Shown: positions 51,801-60,786, numbered from the stretch's first letter. The stretch: 64,000 nt of DNA from Syntrophomonas zehnderi OL-4 (GCF_000983115.1 NZ_CGIH01000027.1:62001-126000), one strand, 5' to 3'. Notes: a model not told the origin generated them from the sequence alone. Numbers and translations: made by a program.

Positions 51801-52455
51801 ACAGTCCTTTAAAATTATGGAAAACGTCCGCAAGGGCAAAGGCTTAACTGAAACAGAAGCAGGTTTAATGCTTGATAACCAGGTACCTAATTGGTATGTG
51901 GATTCCTGTCAAAAGATAAAGTATATGTTCCCAAAAGCCCATGCGGTTGCCTATGTTACCATGGCCTTTCGTATTGCCTGGTTTAAGGTCTACTATCCCC
52001 TGGAATTTTATGCCTCCTTCTTCGGCATCCGAGCGGAAGATTTTGATGCCGAGACTATCCTGGGCGGTTATGAGCCGGTACGTCAAAAAATCAAGGAGAT
52101 TGATAAAATGGGTCATACCGCACCGGCCAAAGATAAAAAAATAGTCAGCATCTTAGAAGTTGCCTTGGAAATGTATGCCCGCGGATATCATTTTAAGCCG
52201 GTGGATATTTATTCATCCGATGCCCATAAATTTAAGGTAGCAGGCAACGGCTTGCTGTTGCCTTTTTCGGCCCTGCCGAATATTGGTGCGGCCGCTGCCC
52301 AGGGAATAATAGAAGGACGCCGGAAAGGGCCGTTTATTTCCGTGGAAGAATTCCAGGTACGCACCCGGCTGAACAAAAGTGCCATGGAATTATTGCGTCG
52401 GGAGAACTGTTTCGCCGACTTACCTGAAAAGAGTCAGATGAGCCTTTTTGCATAA
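48802..52455 (+). CDS. polC: DNA polymerase III PolC-type alpha subunit lacking the exonuclease domain
   Basis: Replicative polymerase of Gram-positive type; 1217 aa against about 1430 for typical PolC. Domains: N-terminal region 1-220; OB fold about 225-305; PHP domain from 316 (ELHLHTKMSAMDG, ITDHGSTQAFPAAFEA, IYGVEGYLVD). In usual PolC a DEDDh proofreading exonuclease is inserted in the PHP domain just after the GVEaxxVDD segment. Here GVEGYLVDTDKRGKSHHIILLARNRVGLRNLYKL (378-411) runs straight through. Next come GSRGSVGSS, the zinc ligands CKNC and CPNC, catalytic TPDIDLNFSG, TGQHPGG, KLDILGHDDPT, and the beta-clamp-binding C-terminal end QMSLFA. No frameshift is visible, so the absence looks genuine. 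Confidence 0.96.
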   Translation: MSISFPAFLADKVEPGLAEAWGASYIEKVEVFSLNNWWKLYIRLSEPIPAAVILATEQALKNRHTFLEQVDLILRLNNDIESLNSILATRHDDICSRFFADLDWPKSGELPRCQLAPNRIDLIAESARHYQLILDQEVCPKLADWFWQEYRLRVLIRVLCQEQLQLPHEKTIFIQRQEVETIAPRIESGVKKKYASQRDKKPREQIINSPSLAVNELQEGLKTAVTAGEIWHKESTLLRDGRLVISYYLTDFSDTIVVKSFLDANEQDQINIGDRIKVKGGVRYDPFLKEPAMFMDAYTTLPNIPRQEESAEKRIELHLHTKMSAMDGLTEVKELIKRASDWGHPAIAITDHGSTQAFPAAFEAVQSLKGHKPKIIYGVEGYLVDTDKRGKSHHIILLARNRVGLRNLYKLVSLSYMEHFYRKPRMLRADIETYREGILLGTACEAGELYRAILNGADEDILDTIVDFYDYLEIQPLDNNQFLVKEGRVDSIAHLEDINRRIIALGEKHGKPVVATGDVHFLEPHHDIFRTIIQSGQGYDDAENQAPLYFKTTAEMLADFAYLGEETAYRVVVENTALIANLVEELQPVPDGFYPPKIDSAEQEIIELTWQNAHNRYGENLPALVEERIQRELDSITNHGFSVLYLIAHKLVKKSNEDGYLVGSRGSVGSSLVAFFTGITEVNALAPHYLCKNCHYSEFFTAGEVGSGVDLEDKACPNCGADLSKDGFNIPFETFLGFDGDKTPDIDLNFSGDYQSRAHQYVEELFGSENVFRAGTISTVAEKTAFGFVKKYAEEKELQLKNSEVSRLARGITGVRRTTGQHPGGLIVVPRDHDILEFTPLQHPADNKDSGVITTHFEYHAIGDQLVKLDILGHDDPTVIKELEDLTGVKAHSISLSEKETMRIFSGVEPLGVKPEDIDSSVGTFGIPEFGTRFVRQMLEVTRPDTFSGLVRISGLSHGTDVWLNNAQTLIEDRVATLNEVICTRDDIMTYLINKGLDKKQSFKIMENVRKGKGLTETEAGLMLDNQVPNWYVDSCQKIKYMFPKAHAVAYVTMAFRIAWFKVYYPLEFYASFFGIRAEDFDAETILGGYEPVRQKIKEIDKMGHTAPAKDKKIVSILEVALEMYARGYHFKPVDIYSSDAHKFKVAGNGLLLPFSALPNIGAAAAQGIIEGRRKGPFISVEEFQVRTRLNKSAMELLRRENCFADLPEKSQMSLFA

Positions 52456-52480
52456 ACCTCCGTTAAAAACCTGCATTAAC

Positions 52481-52510
52481 TTGTATATATTATTATCTGT
52501 GTGTTATACT
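52481..52510 (+). promoter_or_regulatory. Probable sigma-A promoter of the rimP-nusA-infB operon
   Basis: TTGTAT at 52481-52486 and TATACT at 52505-52510, 18-nt spacing, just after polC and about 100 nt before rimP. Confidence 0.55.
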
Positions 52511-52538
52511 CTTATTGTAGCGAACTAATATTGCCGAA

Positions 52539-52564
52539 AAAGAGTGGGTAAGCGCCCACTCTTT
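52539..52564 (+). terminator. Leader hairpin / attenuator upstream of rimP
   Basis: AAAGAGTGGG (52539-52548), loop TAAGCG, CCCACTCTTT (52555-52564), then TCTATTGT: a perfect 10-bp stem. Placed between the probable promoter and rimP, it could act as an attenuator for the operon that encodes NusA, itself a termination factor. Confidence 0.7.
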
Positions 52565-52607
52565 CTATTGTAATATCTTAAAGATTTACAAATCGGAGGT
52601 GCAGCGA

Positions 52608-53060
52608 ATGGCAAAATCTATAGCCAGGCGGATTGAGTACCTTATCAGCGATATACTTCAGGAAAAAGGCATTGAATTACTTGAAGTAGAGTACAAAAAG
52701 GAGCACGGCGATCAAATGCTAAGGATTTATATTGACCGGGATGAAGGGGTTGATCTAAACACCTGTACCATTGCTACCAGGGCTGTCCAGGATATAATTG
52801 ATCAGGATAATATAGATTACGACCACCTGGAAGTATCATCACCTGGGATCGACCGACTGCTCAAAAGGGATAAAGATTTTATAAAACACCAGGGCGAAAG
52901 GATCAGGATCAAAACACTAAAACCGCTGGATGGACAAAAAACATTCGTGGGCATACTACTTGATACAAGTAATGACGTTTTAAAAATTGAAATAGACGGT
53001 AATAGCAGATCCATACCCAGAAACATAATTTCCCAGATCCGCTTACATCCAGAGATATAA
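52608..53060 (+). CDS. rimP: Ribosome maturation factor RimP
   Basis: 30S maturation factor of 150 aa (YlxS). The start is ATG 52608 behind CGGAGGTG; the GTG at 52599 overlaps that site. Family motifs: GIELLEVEYKKEHGDQMLRIYIDRDEGVDLNTCTIATRAVQDIIDQDN, YDHLEVSSPGIDRLLKRDKDF, and a C-terminal SH3-like domain GQKTFVGILLDTSNDVLKIEIDG. nusA follows after 12 nt, the universal order. Confidence 0.96.
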   Translation: MAKSIARRIEYLISDILQEKGIELLEVEYKKEHGDQMLRIYIDRDEGVDLNTCTIATRAVQDIIDQDNIDYDHLEVSSPGIDRLLKRDKDFIKHQGERIRIKTLKPLDGQKTFVGILLDTSNDVLKIEIDGNSRSIPRNIISQIRLHPEI

Positions 53061-53072
53061 GGAGGAAGTGCA

Positions 53073-54137
53073 ATGTCTAACGAACTTATGCAGGCATTGG
53101 TGGAATTGGAAAAAGAAAGAGGCATACCCAAAGAAGCTCTGATTGATGCAATCAGAACTGCCTTAAACACTGCCTATAAAAAGAACTATGGGACGTCTCA
53201 AAACGTAAGCGTAGAATTGAATGAAATAACCGGGGAATTCCAGGTTTATGGTCAGAAGCGCGTGGTTGAGGAAGTAAAGGATAAGTTTCAGGATATATTG
53301 CTGGAAGAAGCTTTGGAATTGGATCCCGATGCTAAAACCGATGATATTATAAATATTGAAATAACACCATCCAATTTTGGCAGAATTGCTGCGCAGACCG
53401 CTAAACAGGTAGTGGTGCAAAAGCTTCGCGAAGCCGAAAGAAGCATGATTTTTGAAGAATTTTCGGAACGTGAAGGCGAAGTTGTGACTGGTGTCATCCA
53501 GCGTATTGAATCAAAAATCGTTATAATCAATCTGGGTAGAACCGAAGGTCTTATGTTACCATCAGATCAAATCGCTACGGAACGATATGAAGTTGGGCAA
53601 AGGGTCAAAGGTTACATATATGAAGTAAAGAACAGTTCCAAAGGCCCCAGCGTATTTGTTTCCCGATCCCATCCTAATTTTTTAAAACGACTGTTTGAAC
53701 TCGAAGTACCAGAAATATATGAAGGATTAGTGGAAATTAAATCTATTGCCCGGGAAGCAGGAGCCCGTTCCAAAATCTCGGTTCATTCCCTGGATGATAA
53801 AATTGATTCCGTAGGAGCCTGTGTCGGACCTCGGGGGATAAGGGTGCAGAACATTGTAACTGAGTTAAATGGGGAGAAAATTGATATAATCAAATATAGC
53901 AAAGATCCGGAGAAATTTATTGCCAATGCTTTAAGTCCCTCCAAGGTGGTTTGGGTAGCGGTCGACGAAGAAGAAAAAAAGGCTCAGGTAGTGGTACCGG
54001 ATTACCAGTTGTCTTTGGCGATCGGTAAAGAAGGTCAAAATGCCCGTCTGGCGGCTAAACTTACCGGTTGGAAGATTGACATAAAGAGCGAAAGCCAGAT
54101 GGAAGAGGAGCAGGATCAGGATGGCGAAAGTTCGTAA
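53073..54137 (+). CDS. nusA: Transcription termination/antitermination factor NusA
   Basis: RNA-polymerase-binding factor of 354 aa, the short Firmicutes form. An N-terminal polymerase-binding domain (about 1-125: ELMQALVELEKERGIPKEALIDAIRTALNTAYKK) is followed by S1 (VVTGVIQRIESKIVIINLGRTEGLMLPSDQ). KH1 and KH2 motifs follow: REAGARSKISVHSLDDKIDSVGACVGPRGIRVQNIVTELNGEKIDIIKYSKDPEKFIANAL and LSLAIGKEGQNARLAAKLTGWKIDIKSES. It overlaps rnpM by 17 nt. Confidence 0.98.
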   Translation: MSNELMQALVELEKERGIPKEALIDAIRTALNTAYKKNYGTSQNVSVELNEITGEFQVYGQKRVVEEVKDKFQDILLEEALELDPDAKTDDIINIEITPSNFGRIAAQTAKQVVVQKLREAERSMIFEEFSEREGEVVTGVIQRIESKIVIINLGRTEGLMLPSDQIATERYEVGQRVKGYIYEVKNSSKGPSVFVSRSHPNFLKRLFELEVPEIYEGLVEIKSIAREAGARSKISVHSLDDKIDSVGACVGPRGIRVQNIVTELNGEKIDIIKYSKDPEKFIANALSPSKVVWVAVDEEEKKAQVVVPDYQLSLAIGKEGQNARLAAKLTGWKIDIKSESQMEEEQDQDGESS

Positions 54138-54387
54138 AGTACCGCAGCGTATGTGTGTAGGTTGCCGGGAAATGAGGAATAAAAAAGATTTGATCCGTGT
54201 GGTTAGAACTCCCGAAGGCAATATTGAACTGGATCCAACCGGTAAAAGATCAGGCCGGGGTGCCTACCTGTGCCCCAATTCTGAATGTCTTAACCAGGCG
54301 GTGAAAGGTAAACGCTTGCAGAAAGCATTGGAACAAGAGATATCCAGTGAAATACTGGATATAATAAGGACACAATTACAAACATAG
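54121..54387 (+). CDS. rnpM: YlxR/RnpM RNA-binding protein
   Basis: 88 aa. The family signature RMCVGCREMRNKKDLIRVVRTPEGNIELDPTGKRSGRGAYLCPNSECLNQAVKGKRLQKALE is complete. Members bind RNA and, in B. subtilis, modulate RNase P (RnpM, formerly YlxR). The ATG lies inside the end of nusA, so nusA and rnpM are translationally coupled. Confidence 0.95.
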   Translation: MAKVRKVPQRMCVGCREMRNKKDLIRVVRTPEGNIELDPTGKRSGRGAYLCPNSECLNQAVKGKRLQKALEQEISSEILDIIRTQLQT

Positions 54388-54413
54388 GTGGTTGCCACAA
54401 GGCGGGTGATAGC

Positions 54414-54758
54414 GTGAAAAGGGTTTACAATCTGCTGGGGCTGGCCCAACGAGCCGGCAAAATATCTTCAGGAACAATGGCTGCTAAAACCAGTCTTTTG
54501 CGTAAAAGAGCCGTATTATTGATTTTAAGTCAAGATATTTCGGAAAATACGAAGGAATCCCTGATCTCAACCTGTACCAGGCAAAAAATACCCTGCATTA
54601 TCATGGGTAATAAATACGATCTGGGAACTGCAGTTGGGGAAGCCTATCGGGTAGCTATAACCGTAAATGATACGGGCTTGGTAAAAGCGATATTTGACAC
54701 GATTGAGGCGAGCGGAGAAAATGTAGAAAGTATGGGGGTGGTTGAATGGCCAAAATAA
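54414..54758 (+). CDS. ylxQ: L7Ae-family ribosomal protein YlxQ
   Basis: 114 aa, L7Ae/L30e-like kink-turn RNA-binding fold: [71 protein letters not shown]. The start is GTG 54414. It overlaps infB by 13 nt. The position between rnpM and infB is conserved in Firmicutes. Confidence 0.94.
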   Translation: MKRVYNLLGLAQRAGKISSGTMAAKTSLLRKRAVLLILSQDISENTKESLISTCTRQKIPCIIMGNKYDLGTAVGEAYRVAITVNDTGLVKAIFDTIEASGENVESMGVVEWPK

Positions 54759-57376
54759 GAGTACATGAATTGGCTAAAGAACTGGGGATATCGAGCAAGA
54801 ATATGGTTAATACGCTGCAGGAGTTAGGTCTGGATATAAAAAACCATATGAGCACCATGGAAGATTCACAGGCCAACTGGGTGAGAAAAAGACTGAGGGA
54901 TTCAAAAACGGCTGAGAATGCCAAGCCAACCCCTGCCAGCGAACCAAAAGCGGCTTCGTCCAAGCCGGAAATGCGTTTTGAACCACAACCCAAACCCAAA
55001 ACTGCGCCTAAAGAAGCAAAAGCCTCGCGTGACGTCGGAGTTGACCGCAACGTTAAGCCACAGCCGAACCAAAGCAAAATTCAACAACAAAACAGGCCTC
55101 AGCAGCCAAATAAGAATCAGACAGCGAGCCCAAGTCAGGATGTGCGTGCGCGCAGGAATGATACTACCCGGGAGACGCTTTCACCTGACCGATCGCCGCA
55201 ACGTGACCAAAGTGCAAATCTGAGACCCGCTAGAGCGGAAAAAAAACCGGGCGCAACCCCAAAAAACCAGAGTCAACCGGTTGCCTCCAGACCTCAGAAT
55301 AGAACGGCCGGACAGGCACAGGATAACCGACCCCGACCACAAAATGCCTCCCGTCCTCAAGACAATCGCACCCATGCAGGGACCGAAGCTGACAAACGAC
55401 CGAATGCAGTTTCAGGAAGAAAAGATTATCCTTCCCGGGACAATCTTAATGGCCCGGATAACAAACCGGCCCCACAGATAAAAAAAGGCCGTTCTCCTGG
55501 ACAGAAAACTGCGGCTGCGAACAAGAACTTTGGACAGAATAAAGGCATACCGCCTAAAAAGGATTTCAGCCGTCCACAACGCAAAGGCAAACATAAACGC
55601 AAAAAAGAGGATGCGGTAATGCTTACACCGGAACTCATTCAGGTAGGGGAGTCCATTCAGGTCAGGGATTTGGCTGAAAAAATGGGCAAAACTCCGGCTG
55701 AAATAGTTAAAAAACTCATGGAACTTGGCACCATGGCCACCATAAATCAGGAAATAGATTTTGATACGGTAGAAATTGTGGCTAGCCTGTTTGGTGTTGA
55801 TGTTGAACGTGAAATAAGTGAAGAAGAAAAAATCTTGGAGGAAATAATCGACACCGAGGAAACTTTGCAGCCGCGCTCACCGATTGTCACCGTTATGGGG
55901 CATGTAGACCACGGCAAGACTTCCCTTTTGGATAGAATCCGCCAAGCTGATGTGGCTTCCGGGGAAGCGGGGGGCATAACCCAGCATATAGGCGCGTATC
56001 AGGTAACGGTTAACGGAAACCGCATTACCTTTATTGATACACCCGGCCACGCTGCATTTACCGCTATGCGAGCCCGCGGAGCCAACCTTACCGACTTGGT
56101 TATCCTGGTAGTAGCAGCTGACGATGGGGTTATGCCTCAGACGGTGGAAGCCATAAACCATATAAAAGCCGCTGATGTTCCCTTTGTGGTGGCCCTGAAC
56201 AAAATGGACAAAAATGATGTCAACCCCGACAAGGTTATGCAGCAGCTAACTGAATATAATATTGTCCCCGAAGAATGGGGAGGCGACACCATGTTTATTC
56301 CGGTTTCAGCCAAAACCGGCCTGGGGATTGAAGACCTCCTGGAAAGGGTGCTATTGATTGCCGAAATACACGATTTGCGGGCCAACCCGCACCGCTTAGC
56401 GGAAGGTGTGGTTATAGAAGGGGAATTGGATAAAGGCCGCGGAGCCGTTGCTACGGTTCTGGTACAAAAAGGAACCCTGCGTACCGGAGATTATTTAATC
56501 TGCGGCACAAACTGGTGCAAAGTCAGGACTATGACAGATTACCGGGGGCGCAGGGTGGAAGAAGCCTATCCATCTATGCCGGTCGAGATAACGGGCTGGT
56601 CAGATGTGCCTGAAGCCGGTGAAAAAGTTCAGGCCTGTGACGAAAAAATAGCCAAGGAAATTACTAACCTGCGCTTAAACGAAAAGAAACTGGAAGAACA
56701 AAAGAAAAACAGCCGAATATCCTTGGATGATTTCTTTAAACAGATGCAGGATGCAGATGTAAAAGAACTTAACCTGATAATAAAAGGTGATGTTCAGGGT
56801 TCGGTCGAAGCCTTGGCCAGTTCTTTGCTGAGATTAAACGCCCTTGAAGTCAAAGTAAACGTGATTCATTCAGCCGTAGGTGCGGTTACTGAAACAGATG
56901 TCATGCTGGCATCGGCTTCTAATGCAATTATAATTGGTTTTAACGTCCGCCCGGATGTTAAAGCCCGCAGGTATGCTGAAGAAGAAAATATTGATGTCCG
57001 GCTGTATCGGGTAATATATGAGGCAATCGAGGATGTCAAAAAAGCTATGGAGGGTCTGCTTGACCCTGAATACAAAGAGAAATACCTGGGCAGGGCTGAA
57101 GTAAGGGCAACATTCAGAGTTCCCAATATCGGCACGATTGCCGGCTCATATGTGATTGACGGAAAAATGCAAAGAAATGCCCATATGCGGGTTTTAAGAG
57201 ATGGAGTCATAATATACGATGGCAAACTGGAATCTTTAAAAAGATTTAAAGATGATGTCAAAGAGGTCGTCAGCAACTTTGAATGCGGTATAGGTATCCA
57301 GGATTTCAATGATGTCAAAGAAGGCGATATTATCGAAGCCTATACTATGGAAGAAATAAAAAGAACCCTGGATTAA
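54746..57376 (+). CDS. infB: Translation initiation factor IF-2
   Basis: GTPase of 876 aa that places fMet-tRNA on the 30S subunit. An IF2-N domain lies at residues 2-50 ([31 protein letters not shown]). A very long polar linker (about 51-290), rich in Gln, Asn, Pro, Arg and Lys, follows. A second IF2-N domain is at about 300-350 ([33 protein letters not shown]). The G domain starts with [11 protein letters not shown] (G1, K391) and continues with [24 protein letters not shown] (G3) and NKMDK (G4). Domains II-IV follow to the end. A copy of the IF2-N domain also occurs in the protein at 35095-35940. Confidence 0.98.
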   Translation: MAKIRVHELAKELGISSKNMVNTLQELGLDIKNHMSTMEDSQANWVRKRLRDSKTAENAKPTPASEPKAASSKPEMRFEPQPKPKTAPKEAKASRDVGVDRNVKPQPNQSKIQQQNRPQQPNKNQTASPSQDVRARRNDTTRETLSPDRSPQRDQSANLRPARAEKKPGATPKNQSQPVASRPQNRTAGQAQDNRPRPQNASRPQDNRTHAGTEADKRPNAVSGRKDYPSRDNLNGPDNKPAPQIKKGRSPGQKTAAANKNFGQNKGIPPKKDFSRPQRKGKHKRKKEDAVMLTPELIQVGESIQVRDLAEKMGKTPAEIVKKLMELGTMATINQEIDFDTVEIVASLFGVDVEREISEEEKILEEIIDTEETLQPRSPIVTVMGHVDHGKTSLLDRIRQADVASGEAGGITQHIGAYQVTVNGNRITFIDTPGHAAFTAMRARGANLTDLVILVVAADDGVMPQTVEAINHIKAADVPFVVALNKMDKNDVNPDKVMQQLTEYNIVPEEWGGDTMFIPVSAKTGLGIEDLLERVLLIAEIHDLRANPHRLAEGVVIEGELDKGRGAVATVLVQKGTLRTGDYLICGTNWCKVRTMTDYRGRRVEEAYPSMPVEITGWSDVPEAGEKVQACDEKIAKEITNLRLNEKKLEEQKKNSRISLDDFFKQMQDADVKELNLIIKGDVQGSVEALASSLLRLNALEVKVNVIHSAVGAVTETDVMLASASNAIIIGFNVRPDVKARRYAEEENIDVRLYRVIYEAIEDVKKAMEGLLDPEYKEKYLGRAEVRATFRVPNIGTIAGSYVIDGKMQRNAHMRVLRDGVIIYDGKLESLKRFKDDVKEVVSNFECGIGIQDFNDVKEGDIIEAYTMEEIKRTLD

Positions 57377-57479
57377 ACGTTGCACATGACGGTACAGACT
57401 CCCTTGATAGAAAGCAACCTCTAATCTGACAGAGCTGTTATCCGCAGAGATTCAATAAATATATACGGGGGTGTTATAA

Positions 57480-57866
57480 ATGGGTAAACGTAGACAGGAA
57501 AGAATGGCTGAAGAAATTAAAAGAAGTCTATCTTCCATAATTCAGCACGAAATCAAAGATCCCCGCATTGATTTTAGTACTGTTTCAGTGACCCGGGTGG
57601 ATATTCCCGCAGATATCAGTCATGCCCGAATCAATATCAGCGTTCTGGGTGATGAAGTCAAACAGGCTGAGACCATGAAAGCCCTGCAAAGCGCTCGGGG
57701 GCATATACGCACGGAATTGGCACGGATGCTTCAAATCAGACATGCGCCCGAATTGGATTTTAGATTGGACAAATCCATCGAGCACGGTATAAAGATGTCC
57801 TCCTTGCTGGAGGAATTAAGCAAGGAAGCCGAGGAAAAAAAGGATCACAGTGATGAAAAATCTTAA
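57480..57866 (+). CDS. rbfA: Ribosome-binding factor A
   Basis: 30S maturation factor of 128 aa. The KH-like fold is visible: RRQERMAEEIKRSLSSIIQHEIKDPRIDFSTVSVTRVDIPADISHARINISVLGDEVKQAETMKALQSARGHIRTELARMLQIRHAPELDFRLDKSIEHGIKMSSLLEEL, followed by a charged tail. It follows infB after 103 nt; the ylxP gene found between them in B. subtilis is absent. It overlaps nrnA by 17 nt. Confidence 0.97.
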   Translation: MGKRRQERMAEEIKRSLSSIIQHEIKDPRIDFSTVSVTRVDIPADISHARINISVLGDEVKQAETMKALQSARGHIRTELARMLQIRHAPELDFRLDKSIEHGIKMSSLLEELSKEAEEKKDHSDEKS

Positions 57867-58818
57867 AAAAATAGCCCGGGAGATACAAAAGCGTGATAAT
57901 TTTTGGCTAATAAGTCACGCTATCCCAGATGGGGACAGCATCGGTTCATTACTTGCCCTGGGCCAGGCTCTCACAGCCATGGGCAAAAAAACCGGCATGG
58001 TTTTGAAAGATCCAGTACCACATATTTATAATTATCTACGGGGCAGCGAACAGGTATTGTCTCCCGATCAGGTGAACGGTGAGTTAAGCCAGGTTATTTT
58101 TCTGGATTGTGCTGATAGGGAAAGGGCCGGAGAAGAGGTATTAAAACTAATAGCCCCGGATTGTTTCAGTATAAATATTGACCATCATGAAAGCAATACC
58201 TGTTTTGCGGATCTTAATTGTATTCAGCCGCGGGCGGCTGCTACCGGAGAAATAATCTACCAACTGTTAAAGGTTTTAGATATTAAGATTGAACCCGCAA
58301 TGGCAAATGCCCTATATGCAGCTATTATTCAGGATACCGGCAGCTTTCAGCATAACAACACAACCCCCGCAACTTTTCGTATAGCGGCTGATTTGCTGGA
58401 ATGCGGGGCAGATTTAGAGCTTACGAAAATCAAGCTGTTCGAATCCAAAAAACGTGAGGAGATTTGCCTTTTGGGCCATGCGCTGAACGGTATTCAATTC
58501 AGCCCGGACGGGAAACTTGCCTGGATGTCGATTAGTTTTGAGGATGCCAAACGCCTGGGGGTTATTGACCTTCACCCCGAGGGCATCATTAATCACACCC
58601 TTAAGGTGGAAGGAGTAGAAGTTGGTTTATTGTTTCGGGAAATCAGACCAAAAGAGATAAAAGTTGGTTTTCGTTCCAAAGGTGCATTCGATGTCTCCCG
58701 AATGGCTGCTCTGTATGAGGGCGGTGGGCATAGACAGGCGGCCGGGGCTCAGGTAAACGGTGATCTTGAAGCATGCATAGAAAATGTAGTACAAACAGTC
58801 AGGGATGTGATCACTTAA
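57850..58818 (+). CDS. nrnA: Bifunctional oligoribonuclease / pAp phosphatase NrnA
   Basis: DHH-DHHA1 family nanoRNase of 322 aa; degrades very short RNAs and dephosphorylates pAp. Metal-binding motifs: SHAIPDGDSIGS, IFLDCADRERAGEE, NIDHHESNTCF (DHH) and IIQDTGSFQHNNTTP. The C-terminal DHHA1 motif is GGGHRQAAGAQV. The start is GTG 57850 or ATG 57853, within the end of rbfA. The truB start follows the stop directly. Confidence 0.95.
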   Translation: MMKNLKKIAREIQKRDNFWLISHAIPDGDSIGSLLALGQALTAMGKKTGMVLKDPVPHIYNYLRGSEQVLSPDQVNGELSQVIFLDCADRERAGEEVLKLIAPDCFSINIDHHESNTCFADLNCIQPRAAATGEIIYQLLKVLDIKIEPAMANALYAAIIQDTGSFQHNNTTPATFRIAADLLECGADLELTKIKLFESKKREEICLLGHALNGIQFSPDGKLAWMSISFEDAKRLGVIDLHPEGIINHTLKVEGVEVGLLFREIRPKEIKVGFRSKGAFDVSRMAALYEGGGHRQAAGAQVNGDLEACIENVVQTVRDVIT

Positions 58819-59730
58819 TTGGATGGATTTATTTGTATAAATAAAGGCCAGGGGCCGACTTCTTTTGCAGTATTAAAGAAACTGCAAAAGATTTTCCCCC
58901 CCACCAAAATGGGTCATTTAGGTACACTAGATCCCATGGCCGAAGGTGTATTGCCCGTGGCTTTGGGACAGGCCACCCGATTAATTGAGTATATACCTGA
59001 TTCTGATAAAACATATTGCGCTCGCATGACGATAGGAGCGGTATCGGACACCCAGGATGCCTGGGGGAATATTGTTGCCACCGGCCCCAGCTACTTTGAT
59101 TTAGCTGATCTTACCGCTATATTGCAGGATTTTACCGGCATCATACAGCAAGTACCACCGATGTTTTCCGCCGTCCATCATCAGGGTAAGCGTCTCTACG
59201 AGCTGGCACGACAGGGAATTGAAGTAGAGCGCCCGTCCCGTACGATTGCGATTAAGACCCTCGAATTGCTGGATATCGGTCATGATGAAGCGGGTCGTCC
59301 GTTTGTTGACCTTGAGGTGGAATGCTCTCAGGGGACCTACATCAGGACATTGTGCCATGACATAGGTCAGAGACTGGGAACGGGTGCCTATATGTCCAGG
59401 TTGGTAAGAACCAGGGCGGGTATATTTAGGCTCGAGGATGCGCATACCTTGGAGGAATTAGAACAGCTCGCTGGTTCCTTTAAGGATATAATCAAACCGC
59501 TTGATTATCCGCTCAAGAGCCTGCCGGCTATATATCTGCGTGAACCGGCCGATATATTCCGGATTCAAAATGGCAGCCAGGCGGCAGTTGACTCAGATAT
59601 CAACGCTGACCTGGTCAGGGTTTATATGTCAGCGGAAACCGAACCAGCCTCCTTGCTGGCCATAGGCAGAATAATAACCCAGGCAGACAGCCGATATATC
59701 AAACCCCAAAAAGTATTAAAGACGAATTAG
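58819..59730 (+). CDS. truB: tRNA pseudouridine(55) synthase TruB
   Basis: Forms pseudouridine 55 in the T loop of tRNAs; 303 aa. The motif GHLGTLDPMAEGVLPVALGQATRL holds the catalytic D38. Further motifs are KTYCARMTIGAVSDTQDAWG, QVPPMFSAVHHQGKRLYELARQGIEVERPSR and VECSQGTYIRTLCHDIGQRLGTGAYMSRLVRTRAGIF. The start is TTG immediately after the nrnA stop, with AGGGATGTG as a modest ribosome-binding site. Confidence 0.97.
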   Translation: MDGFICINKGQGPTSFAVLKKLQKIFPPTKMGHLGTLDPMAEGVLPVALGQATRLIEYIPDSDKTYCARMTIGAVSDTQDAWGNIVATGPSYFDLADLTAILQDFTGIIQQVPPMFSAVHHQGKRLYELARQGIEVERPSRTIAIKTLELLDIGHDEAGRPFVDLEVECSQGTYIRTLCHDIGQRLGTGAYMSRLVRTRAGIFRLEDAHTLEELEQLAGSFKDIIKPLDYPLKSLPAIYLREPADIFRIQNGSQAAVDSDINADLVRVYMSAETEPASLLAIGRIITQADSRYIKPQKVLKTN

Positions 59731-59740
59731 AACAAAACCT

Positions 59741-59779
59741 AACACGAACTCGGATAATGGATTTACACAGATTATTTTT
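59741..59779 (+). repeat. ACACAGAT-type repeat between truB and ribF
   Basis: AACACGAACT, CGGATAATGGATTT, ACACAGATTATTTTT: the same unit order as the copy at 35960, more eroded at its left end. Confidence 0.5.
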
Positions 59780-59841
59780 ATCATTAAGGATGCTATCCTA
59801 GCTGTATAGATTGGAATTTAATAAGTTCAAGGAGCGTTGGC

Positions 59842-60786
59842 ATGCAAATAGTATTAGGAATGGAAAACTATCGGCCCGCGGAAAAAGATCTTTTTCTGGC
59901 TCTGGGTAATTTCGATGGAGTACACCGGGGACATCAGAGTTTAATCGATCAATTGTTAAAAAGGAAGCATGAGGCCCAGGGTATGGCCGGTGCCTTTGTT
60001 TTTGAACCGCATCCGACTCAAATTCTCACCCCGGAGCGGATGCCTCCGCTTTTATCCAGCCCGCAGCGCAAAGCCCAGCTTTTGGAGAAATTCGGTCTGG
60101 ATCTTTTGATTTACAGTCCTTTCAGCCGAGATATAGCGGCCTGGACTCCTGAACAATTTGTTGCTGATTTCCTAATTGACAAGCTGCATGTAAAAGGTGT
60201 CTTCGTTGGTTTTAACTATTCATTTGGCCACCGGGGCATAGGAACACCCCAGCTTTTGCAGCTGTTGGGTCAAACCCATGGCTTTGAGGTACACATAATT
60301 CCTCCGGTCAAGGTTGAGGATGAGGTCGTATCAAGCACGCTTATCCGTCAGGCCCTGGAAAAAGGTGATTTGACGAAAGCCCGCCGTATGCTGGGTTATC
60401 GTCCGGTAATGGACGGCATAGTGGTGGAGGGTGATCAGCGCGGCCGACAATTAGGATTTCCCACTGCCAATGTAGGAATCGACCGTATTTATAGCATCCC
60501 GGCCCGAGGTGTTTATGCCGCCAAAGCCTGGTTGAACAACCAGGAATACAGTGCCGTAGTCAATATCGGCAGCAAACCGACTTTCTATAATGAATATCCC
60601 GTTTCCATTGAAGCCCATCTTATAGATTTTACCGGAGACATATACGGGCAGGAAGTTAGCTTGAGTCTGATTGAAAAACTGCGAGATGAGGAGCGCTTTG
60701 CGAGTGTGGAAGAACTAATTGCGCAAATTGGCAGGGATAGGGATAGGGCTGCCGCCATCGCCAAGGACTATCACTGGGATCTATAA
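59842..60786 (+). CDS. ribF: Bifunctional riboflavin kinase / FAD synthetase RibF
   Basis: 314 aa. The N-terminal FAD synthetase (nucleotidyltransferase) domain has ALGNFDGVHRGHQSLIDQLL, VFEPHPTQIL, FVADFLIDKLHVKGVFVGFNYSFGHRGIG and STLIRQALEKGDLTKARRMLGYRP. The C-terminal riboflavin kinase domain has VVEGDQRGRQLGFPTANVGI, PARGVYAAKAWL, NIGSKPTF and SIEAHLIDFTGDIYGQEVSLSLIEKLRDEERFASVEELIAQI. The start is ATG after AAGGAGCG. Confidence 0.97.
   Translation: MQIVLGMENYRPAEKDLFLALGNFDGVHRGHQSLIDQLLKRKHEAQGMAGAFVFEPHPTQILTPERMPPLLSSPQRKAQLLEKFGLDLLIYSPFSRDIAAWTPEQFVADFLIDKLHVKGVFVGFNYSFGHRGIGTPQLLQLLGQTHGFEVHIIPPVKVEDEVVSSTLIRQALEKGDLTKARRMLGYRPVMDGIVVEGDQRGRQLGFPTANVGIDRIYSIPARGVYAAKAWLNNQEYSAVVNIGSKPTFYNEYPVSIEAHLIDFTGDIYGQEVSLSLIEKLRDEERFASVEELIAQIGRDRDRAAAIAKDYHWDL

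Noticed and set aside
57377-57479. ylxP gene between infB and rbfA
   Set aside because: The 103-nt gap is too short for ylxP and contains no matching frame, so the gene is absent here.
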